A stretch of DNA of 64,000 nucleotides from Thiotrichales bacterium (GTDB lineage: Bacteria > Pseudomonadota > Gammaproteobacteria > Beggiatoales > Beggiatoaceae): NCBI GenBank assembly GCA_016745035.1, contig JADGDE010000001.1, positions 1,030,507 to 1,094,506 on the forward strand. Direction: 5' to 3'. Below the pieces are notes generated by a model, which saw nothing but the letters and a program-made list of their open reading frames with translations, was not told the origin of the DNA and searched no databases. Positions 55,140 to 63,482 of this stretch are shown piece by piece (position 1 is the stretch's first letter; each line of letters begins with the position of its first letter). The translations under genes and the position numbers were made by a program.

Positions 55140-55844
55140 TTATTTATTAGCTGCACCTTTTTGTGCTTCTAATAACTGCTGTAAAGTTTTTTCGATCCGA
55201 TCCAAACGCTCATCCACTTGTTTGCGGTGTTGCATCATCATCGGTGGCATTCCTTTTGGAGGCATCCCCATCCCGCCTTTATTCATGCCTTTTTTATGGT
55301 GTGGGCATTGGTGGTTAGGACCATTATGATCGCAACGGTGACGGTGTTGACCTTTGCCCATGCCTTTGGGAGGCATACCACGACCATTACCCATTGGCGG
55401 ACGTTGTCCCATATTGTTAGGACGACCATTACCCATGTTCATGCCTTGTGGCGGACGGTTGTTATTATTACCCATCATATTCCCTGGCATGGGCATCGCG
55501 CCACCCATAGGCATAGGCATATTGCCTGAGGGAATCGGCATGGCGTTCATCATTTGGTCGGGCATGTTAGGCATTTGACGCATCATTTGCTCAGGGACTT
55601 GTGCCGCTTTTGGAGCGGTATTCATCATGGTACGTGGCATGTCGGTTTGAATCGGCATTTTGTCCATCATGTTTTGCGGGTTAGGCATATTGTTAGGCAT
55701 AGGTGGTGGCGGTGGTGGCATCATGGGTGCGACCGCAGGCGCTGGGGCTGGATTTGCGGCGGGGGCTGTTGCGGCTTCTTCTGCCATCAACACTTGCATA
55801 CTGCTTGCGAGCACGCCCGCGACCATCAAGTGAGTTAATTTCAT
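55140..55844 (-). CDS. Secreted Met/Pro/Gly/His-rich protein, possible metal (copper) binder
   Basis: The 234-residue product has a signal peptide (MKLTHLMVAGVLASSMQVLM, cleavage near LMA-EE). Low-complexity Met, Pro, Asn and Gly follow (DQMMNAMPIPSGNMPMPMGG, NMMGNNNNRPPQGMNMGNGR), then a His/Cys cluster (HRHRCDHNGPNHQCPHHKK), then a C-terminal coiled coil (QVDERLDRIEKTLQQLLEAQ). No family is recognised. Dense Met with His/Cys resembles periplasmic Cu(I)-binding proteins, and the ccoS gene nearby concerns a copper enzyme; both points are inference. Confidence 0.7.
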   Translation of the reverse strand: MKLTHLMVAGVLASSMQVLMAEEAATAPAANPAPAPAVAPMMPPPPPPMPNNMPNPQNMMDKMPIQTDMPRTMMNTAPKAAQVPEQMMRQMPNMPDQMMNAMPIPSGNMPMPMGGAMPMPGNMMGNNNNRPPQGMNMGNGRPNNMGQRPPMGNGRGMPPKGMGKGQHRHRCDHNGPNHQCPHHKKGMNKGGMGMPPKGMPPMMMQHRKQVDERLDRIEKTLQQLLEAQKGAANK

Positions 55845-55884
55845 CTGCTTCCGACTCCAATTGTGGAACTACAACTTTTATTTG

Positions 55885-55967
55885 CTGATGTTAAGCAAAG
55901 GCTAAATATCACGAGGCAAGTAGAAACCCCATTATTTATAACAATGGGGTTTAGTGCCTAACATCAG
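55885..55967. mobile_element. Family-1 MITE-like element, copy G
   Basis: The 83-bp element has ends CTGATGTTAAGCAAAGGCTA and TTAGTGCCTAACATCAG. The interior ACCCCATTATTTATAACAATGGGGT forms a hairpin. The flanks TTATTTG and TTTACCG do not match, so no target duplication is left. Confidence 0.85.
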
Positions 55968-56022
55968 TTTACCGTGAGACCAAGCCAACTCCTCGCAAGC
56001 TTTGTCTCACACCCGTTATATA

Positions 56023-56415
56023 ATGTTGCATAATAACGGTCAATTCAAGTTTTTCCCCATGAATTCTCAGCCACAAGGGTATTTCCACATGTATTTTCCT
56101 CAAACTTGTGATGCTTGGCACAGCCCGGCATTAAAATCGGTCTTAACCGCAGAGTTGCGCCAACAAGGCTTGGAGGCGCTACAAAAACAGCTACAAAACA
56201 GCAGTGTGGCACTAGCAGATAAACTCGAGATTATGCTCTTAAAACAAAGTGAGCAAGCTAAGCATTTAGAAATCAAATTGGGGATTTTTTATCAAGGGGT
56301 GATCACAGGCTGTAACTGTGCTGACGACCCGATGGACTTTAGTGCTAACGAATATTGCGAACTGCTGCTGACAATTGAAAAGCACAGCCAACAAGGGGTT
56401 TTCTGCGCGATTTAG
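56023..56415 (+). CDS. Conserved protein of unknown function with GCNCADDP motif
   Basis: The 130-residue soluble product starts MLHNNGQFKFFPMNSQPQGY and has YFHMYFPQTCDAWHSP, LGIFYQGVITGCNCADDPMD and NEYCELLLTIEKHS. I recall gammaproteobacterial homologues with GxFYTGVIxGCSCADDPTP; no function is known to me. The conserved Cys-x-Cys could bind a metal. The ATG 56023 is chosen over an upstream TTG at 56002. It lies 63 bp before the RNase II-type gene. Confidence 0.7.
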   Translation: MLHNNGQFKFFPMNSQPQGYFHMYFPQTCDAWHSPALKSVLTAELRQQGLEALQKQLQNSSVALADKLEIMLLKQSEQAKHLEIKLGIFYQGVITGCNCADDPMDFSANEYCELLLTIEKHSQQGVFCAI

Positions 56416-56478
56416 TCAGCTTTTTTTGTTACACTGCGCGATAAATTTTTATAGACAATAGCTAGGAATCCAAGCGAT

Positions 56479-58461
56479 ATGGCAGATTTTGATGGGCGCA
56501 TCGGGGTAATACAAGACAACGATCATTTACAACTGGTGTGCATTCTGCGACCTAACAAGAAAAAACTCCAAATTTTGAATGCTAAAGGTCGCGAACAAAG
56601 CATCAACGAAAATAAAATCCTTTGGTTTTATCCCACCCATGTAGCCAATGCCAACGAATGGGCAGAAAAGCTCGCCAGTTTGCAAGCCCAACAACAAGAT
56701 TTGGTTGCCGAGGTCGATATCGAACTGTTATGGGAAAGTGCGCAAGATCTGGAAGCGGCCAGCATTGGCGATTTGAGCGAATTGTATTTTGATAATCAAG
56801 ACAGCGCCGAAAAAGCCGCGATTTGGGAAGCCATCGCCCTTGATGGTTTGCATTTTAAGCGCAAAGGCAATGACTGGCAATGCCGCGATGCCGAACAAAT
56901 CGAAGCCTTGCGCACCCAACGCCAGCGCGAACAAGAACGCGCCGAAATGGAAGACATTGCTTTCACATGGCTAGAGCAAGCCATTGCCGCCAAAGACAGT
57001 TGCGAGATTTCTGAAAGAGCTGCACCGTTTGTAGAAAAACTCAGCTGCTGGTTGCGGGGCGATAAAGACAAAGACACCGAAAAACTGCTGCACACCATCG
57101 CCGAAAAACACAAACAAGAAGACCGCGAACTGGCGTTTGAAGTCTTACTCAAATCTGGAAAACTGCCAGCCGATGCTGACCGCGATATTGTGATTGCGGG
57201 CTTACAAAGTGATTTCTCGCAACAAATTTATGATGCCGCTGCGGCGGTGACTGCGTGGGAACACACCGATGATAGCACCCCGCTGTCACTCGACTTTAGC
57301 ATTGACGACCCCGACACCCGCGAAGTCGATGATGCCCTCGGTATCCGCAAGCAAGAGGGCTTATGGCATATCGACATCGCCATTGCCGACCCCGGCAGTT
57401 TTATCGAACAAGGAGACACCCTCGACCGCGAAGCCATGCGCCGCAGCACCACGGTGTATTTACCCACCCAAACCGTGCTGATGTTGCCGCCGGTGATTTC
57501 CTGCGATATAGCCAGCCTCAGTGCCGAAAAACCCCGTCCTTCGGTGGTAATTCAAGCGGTCTTAAACGACGAAGCAGAGGTGCAAGACTTACAAATTCAG
57601 CGCCACATTGTCACCGTGCAACAACGCCTAGACTATGACACCGCCGATATGTTGCTGGCAGAAACCGACAGCGAAGACAGCACCACGGTCAAACTGAAAC
57701 AAATGCAAGCCTTGTGCGACAAGCTCAAAGCCCAGCGAATGGCTAACGATGCGCTGATGATTCAACGCTCAGAATTTAAGATTAAAGTCGATAAAGCTGG
57801 CGATGTCAGCGTCAACATGCTCGATGGCGAATCCGCTAGCCGTGCTCTGGTCGCTGAATTAATGATTTTAGCCAACCATCAAGCGGGACGTTTTGCCCAA
57901 CAAGAAGGCATTCCTTTAATTTTCCGCACCCAAGCCCCACCTGCCGAACCCATTTCCCGTGAAGTACAAAGCGACCCCTTGGTGTTTCAAAAAATCGGTA
58001 AATTACTCAAGCCCTCCAGCCTGTCACTACAACCGGGGGGACACAGTGGCTTAGGGCTGTCAGCTTATACACAGATTACCTCACCCTTGCGCCGCTTTGC
58101 CGATTTGGTCATGCAGCGGCAATTAATCGCCCACATCAAAGGCGAAGAACTGCCCTATGACCAAGACGAATTATTCAAAGTCTTGGCAACAGCAGAACAA
58201 AACGCCAAACAAGCGCGTAATCTCGAAAACAACGCCACCCGCCGCTGGTTTATTCGCTATTTAGAACAACAACACCTGGGCGAAGTATTAGAGGGCATGG
58301 TGATGGCAGCGCAAAAAGTCGGCTATAAAGTCAACCTGATGCCGTGGGGTGTCGATGCGTGGCTCAACAGCAGTGAAAAACTCGAACCCGGCAGCCAAAT
58401 TGCGGTCAAAATTGAAAAACTGCGCTTTAAGACCGGACAAATCCGCATTGTCCGTGTGTGA
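56479..58461 (+). CDS. RNB-domain exoribonuclease (RNase II family)
   Basis: The 660-residue product has the RNB catalytic motif FSIDDPDTREVDDALGI with the four metal-binding Asp residues, WHIDIAIADPGSFIEQGDTL, and TQITSPLRRFADLVMQRQL near the C-terminus, followed by an S1-like beta-barrel (EVLEGMVMAAQKVGYKVNLM). It digests RNA from the 3' end. The N-terminal 200 residues diverge from E. coli RNase II and RNase R, so I do not assign rnb or rnr. It shares 9 bp spacing with the next gene. Confidence 0.9.
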   Translation: MADFDGRIGVIQDNDHLQLVCILRPNKKKLQILNAKGREQSINENKILWFYPTHVANANEWAEKLASLQAQQQDLVAEVDIELLWESAQDLEAASIGDLSELYFDNQDSAEKAAIWEAIALDGLHFKRKGNDWQCRDAEQIEALRTQRQREQERAEMEDIAFTWLEQAIAAKDSCEISERAAPFVEKLSCWLRGDKDKDTEKLLHTIAEKHKQEDRELAFEVLLKSGKLPADADRDIVIAGLQSDFSQQIYDAAAAVTAWEHTDDSTPLSLDFSIDDPDTREVDDALGIRKQEGLWHIDIAIADPGSFIEQGDTLDREAMRRSTTVYLPTQTVLMLPPVISCDIASLSAEKPRPSVVIQAVLNDEAEVQDLQIQRHIVTVQQRLDYDTADMLLAETDSEDSTTVKLKQMQALCDKLKAQRMANDALMIQRSEFKIKVDKAGDVSVNMLDGESASRALVAELMILANHQAGRFAQQEGIPLIFRTQAPPAEPISREVQSDPLVFQKIGKLLKPSSLSLQPGGHSGLGLSAYTQITSPLRRFADLVMQRQLIAHIKGEELPYDQDELFKVLATAEQNAKQARNLENNATRRWFIRYLEQQHLGEVLEGMVMAAQKVGYKVNLMPWGVDAWLNSSEKLEPGSQIAVKIEKLRFKTGQIRIVRV

Positions 58462-58470
58462 GGAGAAAAC

Positions 58471-58671
58471 ATGACCATACAAGAATTTGAAAACATCGCC
58501 CTCTATGTCAGCATTGGTGCGCTGGTCAGCTATATGATTTTTATCGTCTACGACCTCGCCAAATCTTCCAATGCCGGAAAATATGGCTATTTTATTTTGT
58601 TTTTGGCTTTAGGTTTGGGCTTGGTCGGCTTTTTGGCGAAAACCATTATCACTGAAATGATGGGGATTTGA
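58471..58671 (+). CDS. Small membrane protein, DUF2788 family
   Basis: The 66-residue product has two membrane helices (IALYVSIGALVSYMIFIVYDL and YGYFILFLALGLGLVGFLAK) with the LFLALGLGLVGF segment of DUF2788. The start ATG follows AGGAGAAAAC. It is 9 bp after the RNase gene. The function is unknown. Confidence 0.8.
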   Translation: MTIQEFENIALYVSIGALVSYMIFIVYDLAKSSNAGKYGYFILFLALGLGLVGFLAKTIITEMMGI

Positions 58672-58715
58672 GCCAAGCAAACCGACACCCACTTCAGAGA
58701 TAATGGTTTTTGGGT

Positions 58716-60434
58716 TTACCCCCGATATAGCTCCGCATAAACGCCATTTTGTGCCAGCAATTGCTGGTGTGTGCCCATTTCGATCATTTCGCCTTGTTGC
58801 ATGACTAAAATTCTATCGGCTTTCTCAATAGTGGAAAGCCTGTGGGCAATGATCAAGGTGGTGCGGTTTTGTTTGAGGGTCTCAAGGGCTTTTTGCACTT
58901 GTTGCTCGGATTGGGTATCCAGTGCCGAGGTTGCCTCGTCAAAAATTAAAATCGGCGCGTCTTTAAGTAAGGCGCGGGCAATCGCGAGGCGCTGGCGCTG
59001 ACCGCCGGAGAGTTTGACCCCACGTTCACCGATAACGGTATCAAAGCCCTCGGGCAGTGCCTCGATAAACTCCAGCGCAAAGGCGGCTTTGGCTGCGGCT
59101 TTAATTTCATCCATCGAATGACTTGCCATGCTGCCATAAGCAATATTGGCGGCAATGCTGTCGTTAAATAACACCACTTCTTGTGAGACCAGGGCGATAT
59201 GCTGGCGTAAATTGCTTAAATACAAGTGGTTGATGTCTTTATCATCAATGAATATTTGCCCATCAGCCAAGGGATAAAACCGCGCTAATAAATTCGCCAA
59301 GGTGGTTTTGCCACTGCCAGAGCGCCCGACAATGGCGATGCTTTCACCCGCTTGAATGTCCAAGTTTAAATCCCTTAACACTCGCTCATTTTTTTCATAA
59401 TGAAAGTTTAATTGTTGCAAACGAATCTGCCCTTCGATGCGCTCTAGTGCCGTTGTGCCCCTGTCCTCTTCGGGCTGGGTGTCGAGTAATTCAAAAATAC
59501 TTTGCGCCGCAGCCAGCCCTTGCTGTAATTGCTCGTTGACCTTGGTTAGGCGTTTGACCGGAGAAAATAATAGACCCATTGCGGTGAGTAAAGCGACAAA
59601 TTCACCGACGCTTAAGAGTTGGTTGCCCGCATCAAAAGCCGCAATATAAATAATTACTGCTAGCGCTGAGGCAGTGAGCAATTGGACAATAAAAATACTG
59701 CTGTTGGCAAAAATTTTGACTTTGACTTCATAATCACACACCGATTGCGCGGTTTGGTTAAAGCGCCCCGCTTCATAGTCTTGTCCTGCGAACACCTTAA
59801 CCAATTTATGCCCGCTGATGCTCTCTTCTAAAATCCGGCTCAAATCGCCCATCGCCGTTTGAATACCTTGATTATCACGGCGTAAACGCTTGCTGACCCA
59901 ACGCACAACGATGGCAATCAAGGGCATGATGATAAAAATAATCAAACTTAAGCGCCAATTGATATAAAACATAAAACCTAGCAAACCGAGCACGGTGAGG
60001 CTGTCTTTGACTAAAATGGTCAAGCTTTCGGTTGCCGCTTGCATCACCCGGCTGACATCATAGGTGACTTTGGATAATAAAGTGCCCGTGGCATAATTGT
60101 CATAAGTGGCACTGGGCAGTTGGAGCAGTTTGGCAAACAAAGCTTGGCGTAAGTCTTTGACCACCTGCGCGGCTACCCAAGTAATCCCGACTTGACCGAT
60201 AAAGGTCGCCACCCCGCGCAAAATGGCAATGCCAATCAACCACAGTGGAATCATGCGCATGGTATCGCGATTTTGTGCCACAAAACCCTCATCAAGCAAA
60301 GGTTTGAGCAAGGCGGGCAACATGGGTTCGGTAGCAGCGAGGGCTATCATACCGAAAATAGCGAATAAAAATTGTTGCCGATAAGGGCGAACATAGCCGA
60401 GTAAACGGCGATAAAGCACGAGGCTGTGATTCAT
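58716..60434 (-). CDS. msbA: Lipid A export ABC transporter MsbA
   Basis: The 572-residue half-transporter has six N-terminal helices (TRIGNLIYR-type start replaced by LGYVRPYRQQFLFAIFGMIA) and an ABC domain with Walker A VGRSGSGKTTLANLLARFYP, signature VKLSGGQRQRLAIARALL and Walker B PILIFDEATSALDTQSEQQV. The order and length fit MsbA, which flips core-lipid A across the inner membrane. lpxK, usually next door, is not present. It is 16 bp downstream of the metallo-hydrolase gene in the same direction. Confidence 0.9.
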   Translation of the reverse strand: MNHSLVLYRRLLGYVRPYRQQFLFAIFGMIALAATEPMLPALLKPLLDEGFVAQNRDTMRMIPLWLIGIAILRGVATFIGQVGITWVAAQVVKDLRQALFAKLLQLPSATYDNYATGTLLSKVTYDVSRVMQAATESLTILVKDSLTVLGLLGFMFYINWRLSLIIFIIMPLIAIVVRWVSKRLRRDNQGIQTAMGDLSRILEESISGHKLVKVFAGQDYEAGRFNQTAQSVCDYEVKVKIFANSSIFIVQLLTASALAVIIYIAAFDAGNQLLSVGEFVALLTAMGLLFSPVKRLTKVNEQLQQGLAAAQSIFELLDTQPEEDRGTTALERIEGQIRLQQLNFHYEKNERVLRDLNLDIQAGESIAIVGRSGSGKTTLANLLARFYPLADGQIFIDDKDINHLYLSNLRQHIALVSQEVVLFNDSIAANIAYGSMASHSMDEIKAAAKAAFALEFIEALPEGFDTVIGERGVKLSGGQRQRLAIARALLKDAPILIFDEATSALDTQSEQQVQKALETLKQNRTTLIIAHRLSTIEKADRILVMQQGEMIEMGTHQQLLAQNGVYAELYRG

Positions 60435-60450
60435 AATCGGGTCTTTGGGG

Positions 60451-61386
60451 TTATTCGATGGCCCTAGCTTCTAGGGCTAAATAGACTTCATAAGCATTGC
60501 GACGATTGACGGCATCAAAGGTCGGTAAGCGCATAAATGCCTGCCAGTTGGTTTGTTGATAAGCACTATCAAACGGCTGAAAAGCTTTGACTGCCTTTGC
60601 CATCCGTTGATATAAAAATTGTAAATAAGCATAGGTGAATTGTACATGCCCTGCGGGATCGGTGCTGGCACTGCCATGCCCAGGAATCAAAACCTTGAAT
60701 GGCTCATGCTGTAAGCGCTCTAATAAAGCCAACCAACGGCTAATATTGCCTTGAGCAATAAAAGGTAAACGCCCAGAGAATACCAAATCACCGGCAAACA
60801 AAACCCCATCGGGGCTGACTTTGATGCTTAAATCGGCTTCTGAATGGTTGCTGGCATGAGGGCTTAATTCTAACTGGATCGCATCCACTTCTAATACTGT
60901 CGCTTGCTGAATAAGGCGATCAGGGCTGATGAGCAAGGTATTATCATTCACCCAAGGCGCAAGGGTAAAACGCCGCTCTTTGAGACGCGCCCGCGCTTCG
61001 GGGCTGCGGACATAGGCTTGTACACCTTCGGCAGCGATAATTTCTGCACCCAAGGCCTTAAACACCTGTAAGCCATAGACATGCTCGGCGTGATAATGCG
61101 TCACAATCACTTTAGTTATTGGTTTATCAGTTTTTGTCCGAATCAATTGTACTAATTTTTCTGCCAGTGCTGGCGTGCCGAGGGCATCAATGACTATCAC
61201 TTGGGTATCGGTGATAATCACGCCCGCATTAGAAATAAATCCGGCATTATCGCTTGCCATACCGACCCCGCCTTCGACATAAAAACAATGTTCTGATACA
61301 GGAGTCAGAAACATCGGTACATCGGGGAGTTTATTGGCAAAACTCAGCGGGCTAATCAAGAGCAACACCAGCCATATATAGGGCAT
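60451..61386 (-). CDS. Secreted metallo-beta-lactamase-fold hydrolase with HYHAEH motif
   Basis: The 311-residue product has a signal peptide (MPYIWLVLLLISPLSFA-NK) and the MBL fold: VTHYHAEHVYGLQVFKALGA (normally HxHxDH; here Glu replaces Asp), SPHASNHSEADLSIKV, GVLFAGDLVFSGRLPFI and VLIPGHGSASTDPAGHVQFT. The nearest group I recall is the quinoprotein-linked or SoxH-type zinc hydrolases of methylotrophs and sulfur oxidisers. ATG 61386 overlaps the glycosyltransferase stop (TAATG); the upstream ATG 61407 is an alternative. The substrate is unknown. Confidence 0.8.
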   Translation of the reverse strand: MPYIWLVLLLISPLSFANKLPDVPMFLTPVSEHCFYVEGGVGMASDNAGFISNAGVIITDTQVIVIDALGTPALAEKLVQLIRTKTDKPITKVIVTHYHAEHVYGLQVFKALGAEIIAAEGVQAYVRSPEARARLKERRFTLAPWVNDNTLLISPDRLIQQATVLEVDAIQLELSPHASNHSEADLSIKVSPDGVLFAGDLVFSGRLPFIAQGNISRWLALLERLQHEPFKVLIPGHGSASTDPAGHVQFTYAYLQFLYQRMAKAVKAFQPFDSAYQQTNWQAFMRLPTFDAVNRRNAYEVYLALEARAIE

Positions 61387-62522
61387 TAATTTTGTCCCCA
61401 TAAACATGCCGCGATCTTCTTTGCTGCCTTATCGCTACTAAAGGCCTGAATGTCCCGCTGGGCTTGCTGAGCTAATCTTTGCCGTAGGGTTTTATCCTTG
61501 AGTAAAATTTCCACGCCACGGAGACAAGCTTTTTCGCTATGGCTATCGACTAAGTAGGCATTATGCTGATGTTTGGCAAAACTGCTTGCCCCGCCAATCT
61601 GGGGGCAAATCACCGTCACGCCCATGGCCATCGCTTCCATCGCGGTTAAACCCATCGCCTGAAAATAGGAAAAATCAGCAAATATATCGCTATGGGCAAA
61701 TAAATCCGCCACTTGTGCTTGGCTTAAAATGCCTAAGTTCTGATGGCTAAAATCGTGCTCCAAGGCTAAATAATCGGGATCTTTTGCATCGACACCAAAA
61801 ATACGAATATCTATCTTGTCTTGCCAGCGTTGTTTTAAGTGTTTTAATACCTGCATGGTATGAGATGCCGCACGGCGAGGGCTGGCAGGGCGTATCATGG
61901 CGCTGATAACAAGGGCAGGCTGATGTGTTTTTGCTATCGCTGGTTTAAATTGGTTTTGCGCATAAGATGCACCAACCAAACAAGCTTGCTTACCGACTTG
62001 GCTTAATAACTCGGCTTGGTTCCAACGGGTTTTAGTCAAGAGCTTAAAATTCGGCTGTAAATAGGATAACCACGCGCAACGAAAATCAGCCGAGCGGCGA
62101 AAATAAAACCCCGCTAAACGCCTGCGTAACCTCGGAAAACGCCAAAACCAACGATAGCGCGTGAGTTTATCGGCAAAAAACCATGGTTCAAAATCTTGAA
62201 TATAATAGGCAAGCGCTGGGGCATTGGCGCGCTTTGCCAAGGGTGCTAGCCAATCGACGGTAAAATACACCGTTGCCATCACCACATCAAAAGTCATCGC
62301 TACGGTAGCAATATCACTCACCTGCTCGACATAATGCACAGGCAGGGCTAAAGCGGGATAACAGCGCTCGAAATCTTGCTGATGTCCGCTAAAATTTAAT
62401 AAACACACATCCACGCCTAAACGCTGTAGCGCCAAAGCTTCATGCACAATCACATGGCTACCACCGCCACTCTCGCGCAGGGGTAATAAGATTAAAAGTC
62501 GTTTATTTTGCCAGTTCTTCAT
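61386..62522 (-). CDS. Glycosyltransferase, GT4-type
   Basis: The 378-residue product has the GT-B fold: N-terminal LLILLPLRESGGGSHVIVHE (Gly-rich loop), VSAMIRPASPRRAASHTMQV at the acceptor/donor interface, and the C-terminal donor motif FQAMGLTAMEAMAMGVTVIC, whose Glu binds the nucleotide sugar. The start ATG 62522 is chosen because the next upstream ATG at 62564 lies in the ompA terminator. It overlaps the metallo-hydrolase gene by one base. It could act on cell-surface glycan; the sugar is unknown. Confidence 0.85.
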   Translation of the reverse strand: MKNWQNKRLLILLPLRESGGGSHVIVHEALALQRLGVDVCLLNFSGHQQDFERCYPALALPVHYVEQVSDIATVAMTFDVVMATVYFTVDWLAPLAKRANAPALAYYIQDFEPWFFADKLTRYRWFWRFPRLRRRLAGFYFRRSADFRCAWLSYLQPNFKLLTKTRWNQAELLSQVGKQACLVGASYAQNQFKPAIAKTHQPALVISAMIRPASPRRAASHTMQVLKHLKQRWQDKIDIRIFGVDAKDPDYLALEHDFSHQNLGILSQAQVADLFAHSDIFADFSYFQAMGLTAMEAMAMGVTVICPQIGGASSFAKHQHNAYLVDSHSEKACLRGVEILLKDKTLRQRLAQQAQRDIQAFSSDKAAKKIAACLWGQN

Positions 62523-62530
62523 TTTATCCA

Positions 62531-62565
62531 AAAAAAATGCGCTATGCCCGAGGGCATAACGCATT
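62531..62565 (-). terminator. Rho-independent terminator of the TSP3-OmpA gene
   Basis: On the minus strand AATGCGTTATGCCC pairs with GGGCATAGCGCATT and is followed by a run of Ts, 45 bp after the stop codon. Confidence 0.93.
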
Positions 62566-62609
62566 CTTCAACTAAGATTGAATCAGCTTAAAAAAGCTGT
62601 TTAGCTCAA

Positions 62610-63482
62610 TTATTTAGCTTTTTTCTCGTAGATTTCTGAAGTGATCACTACGCGACGGTTTTGAGCACGACCTTTACGGGTAGCGTTGCTAGCTGCTGGT
62701 GCGCTTTCGCCTTTACCAGAAACGGTAACTTTAGCACTAGGCACACCCGCTGAAATCAGGTAGTTAGCCACAGCTTGTGCACGACGCTCTGAAAGTTTTT
62801 TGTTATAAGCGCTAGGGCCAGTGCTATCGGTGTGACCAACAACGCTCATGCCATTGAACATGGCAGGATCTTTGTTGACGAAACTAACTAAACCATCAAG
62901 TGCTTTTTTACCAGCAGCAGTCACGTTAGCTTTATCGAAAGCAAAGTTAACCAGTTTGTTATCACTATTTAAGTTGGTGACATATTCTTGTTTTTCACCA
63001 CAACCATTAGCATCAACTTTAACGCCTGCTGGGGTGTTAGGACATTTGTCTTTATAATCCGCTACACCGTCACCGTCGCTGTCTTTAGGGCAGCCATCAG
63101 CATTTACGCCTGCGGCGATTTCTGCTGGGGTGTTATCAGGACACTTGTCTTTTTCGTCCAATACGCCGTCGCCGTCACGGTCGCCAGGGCAGCCGTTGGC
63201 ATCTACTTTAGTCCCTTTAGGGGTACCAGGGCACTTGTCTTTATCGTCAGGTACGCCGTCACCGTCAGCGTCTTTGAGGTTGTCGCCACATTGTGCGAAA
63301 CCGTGAGGGCTTGGTTGGTTAGGTGCAACAACACAATTATCTGTAGGAGATAAGACGGGGTTGCCTTGGCTATCGACCAAGTAAGAACGTGCAGAATGAG
63401 AATCTGCCATAACTGGGTTGATTGCTAATAACGCACTTACTGTCAAGCCGAGAAGGAGCTGATGACCAGATTGTTTCAACAT
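62610..63482 (-). CDS. Thrombospondin type 3-repeat / OmpA C-terminal domain protein
   Basis: The 290-residue product has a signal peptide (LLLGLTVSALLAINPVMADS), four or five calcium-binding TSP3 repeats (DADGDGVPDDKDKCPGTPKG; DRDGDGVLDEKDKCPDNTPA; DSDGDGVADYKDKCPNTPAG) and a C-terminal OmpA peptidoglycan-binding domain (VVGHTDSTGPSAYNKKLSER; RAQNRRVVI). It lacks the N-terminal eight-stranded beta-barrel of classical OmpA. It probably ties a Ca2+-stabilised rod to peptidoglycan in the periplasm. It has a 518-bp region upstream and a strong terminator, so it is its own unit. Confidence 0.93.
   Translation of the reverse strand: MLKQSGHQLLLGLTVSALLAINPVMADSHSARSYLVDSQGNPVLSPTDNCVVAPNQPSPHGFAQCGDNLKDADGDGVPDDKDKCPGTPKGTKVDANGCPGDRDGDGVLDEKDKCPDNTPAEIAAGVNADGCPKDSDGDGVADYKDKCPNTPAGVKVDANGCGEKQEYVTNLNSDNKLVNFAFDKANVTAAGKKALDGLVSFVNKDPAMFNGMSVVGHTDSTGPSAYNKKLSERRAQAVANYLISAGVPSAKVTVSGKGESAPAASNATRKGRAQNRRVVITSEIYEKKAK

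Noticed and set aside
55218-55888. Overlapping plus-strand ORFs with many His, Arg and Trp codons
   Set aside because: They are shadows of the Met/Gly/Pro-rich minus-strand gene, whose composition avoids stops on the other strand.
62523-62564. Upstream ATG (62564) as start of the glycosyltransferase
   Set aside because: It lies within the stem of the ompA terminator, and the extension (MRYALGHSAFFLDK) has no family resemblance.
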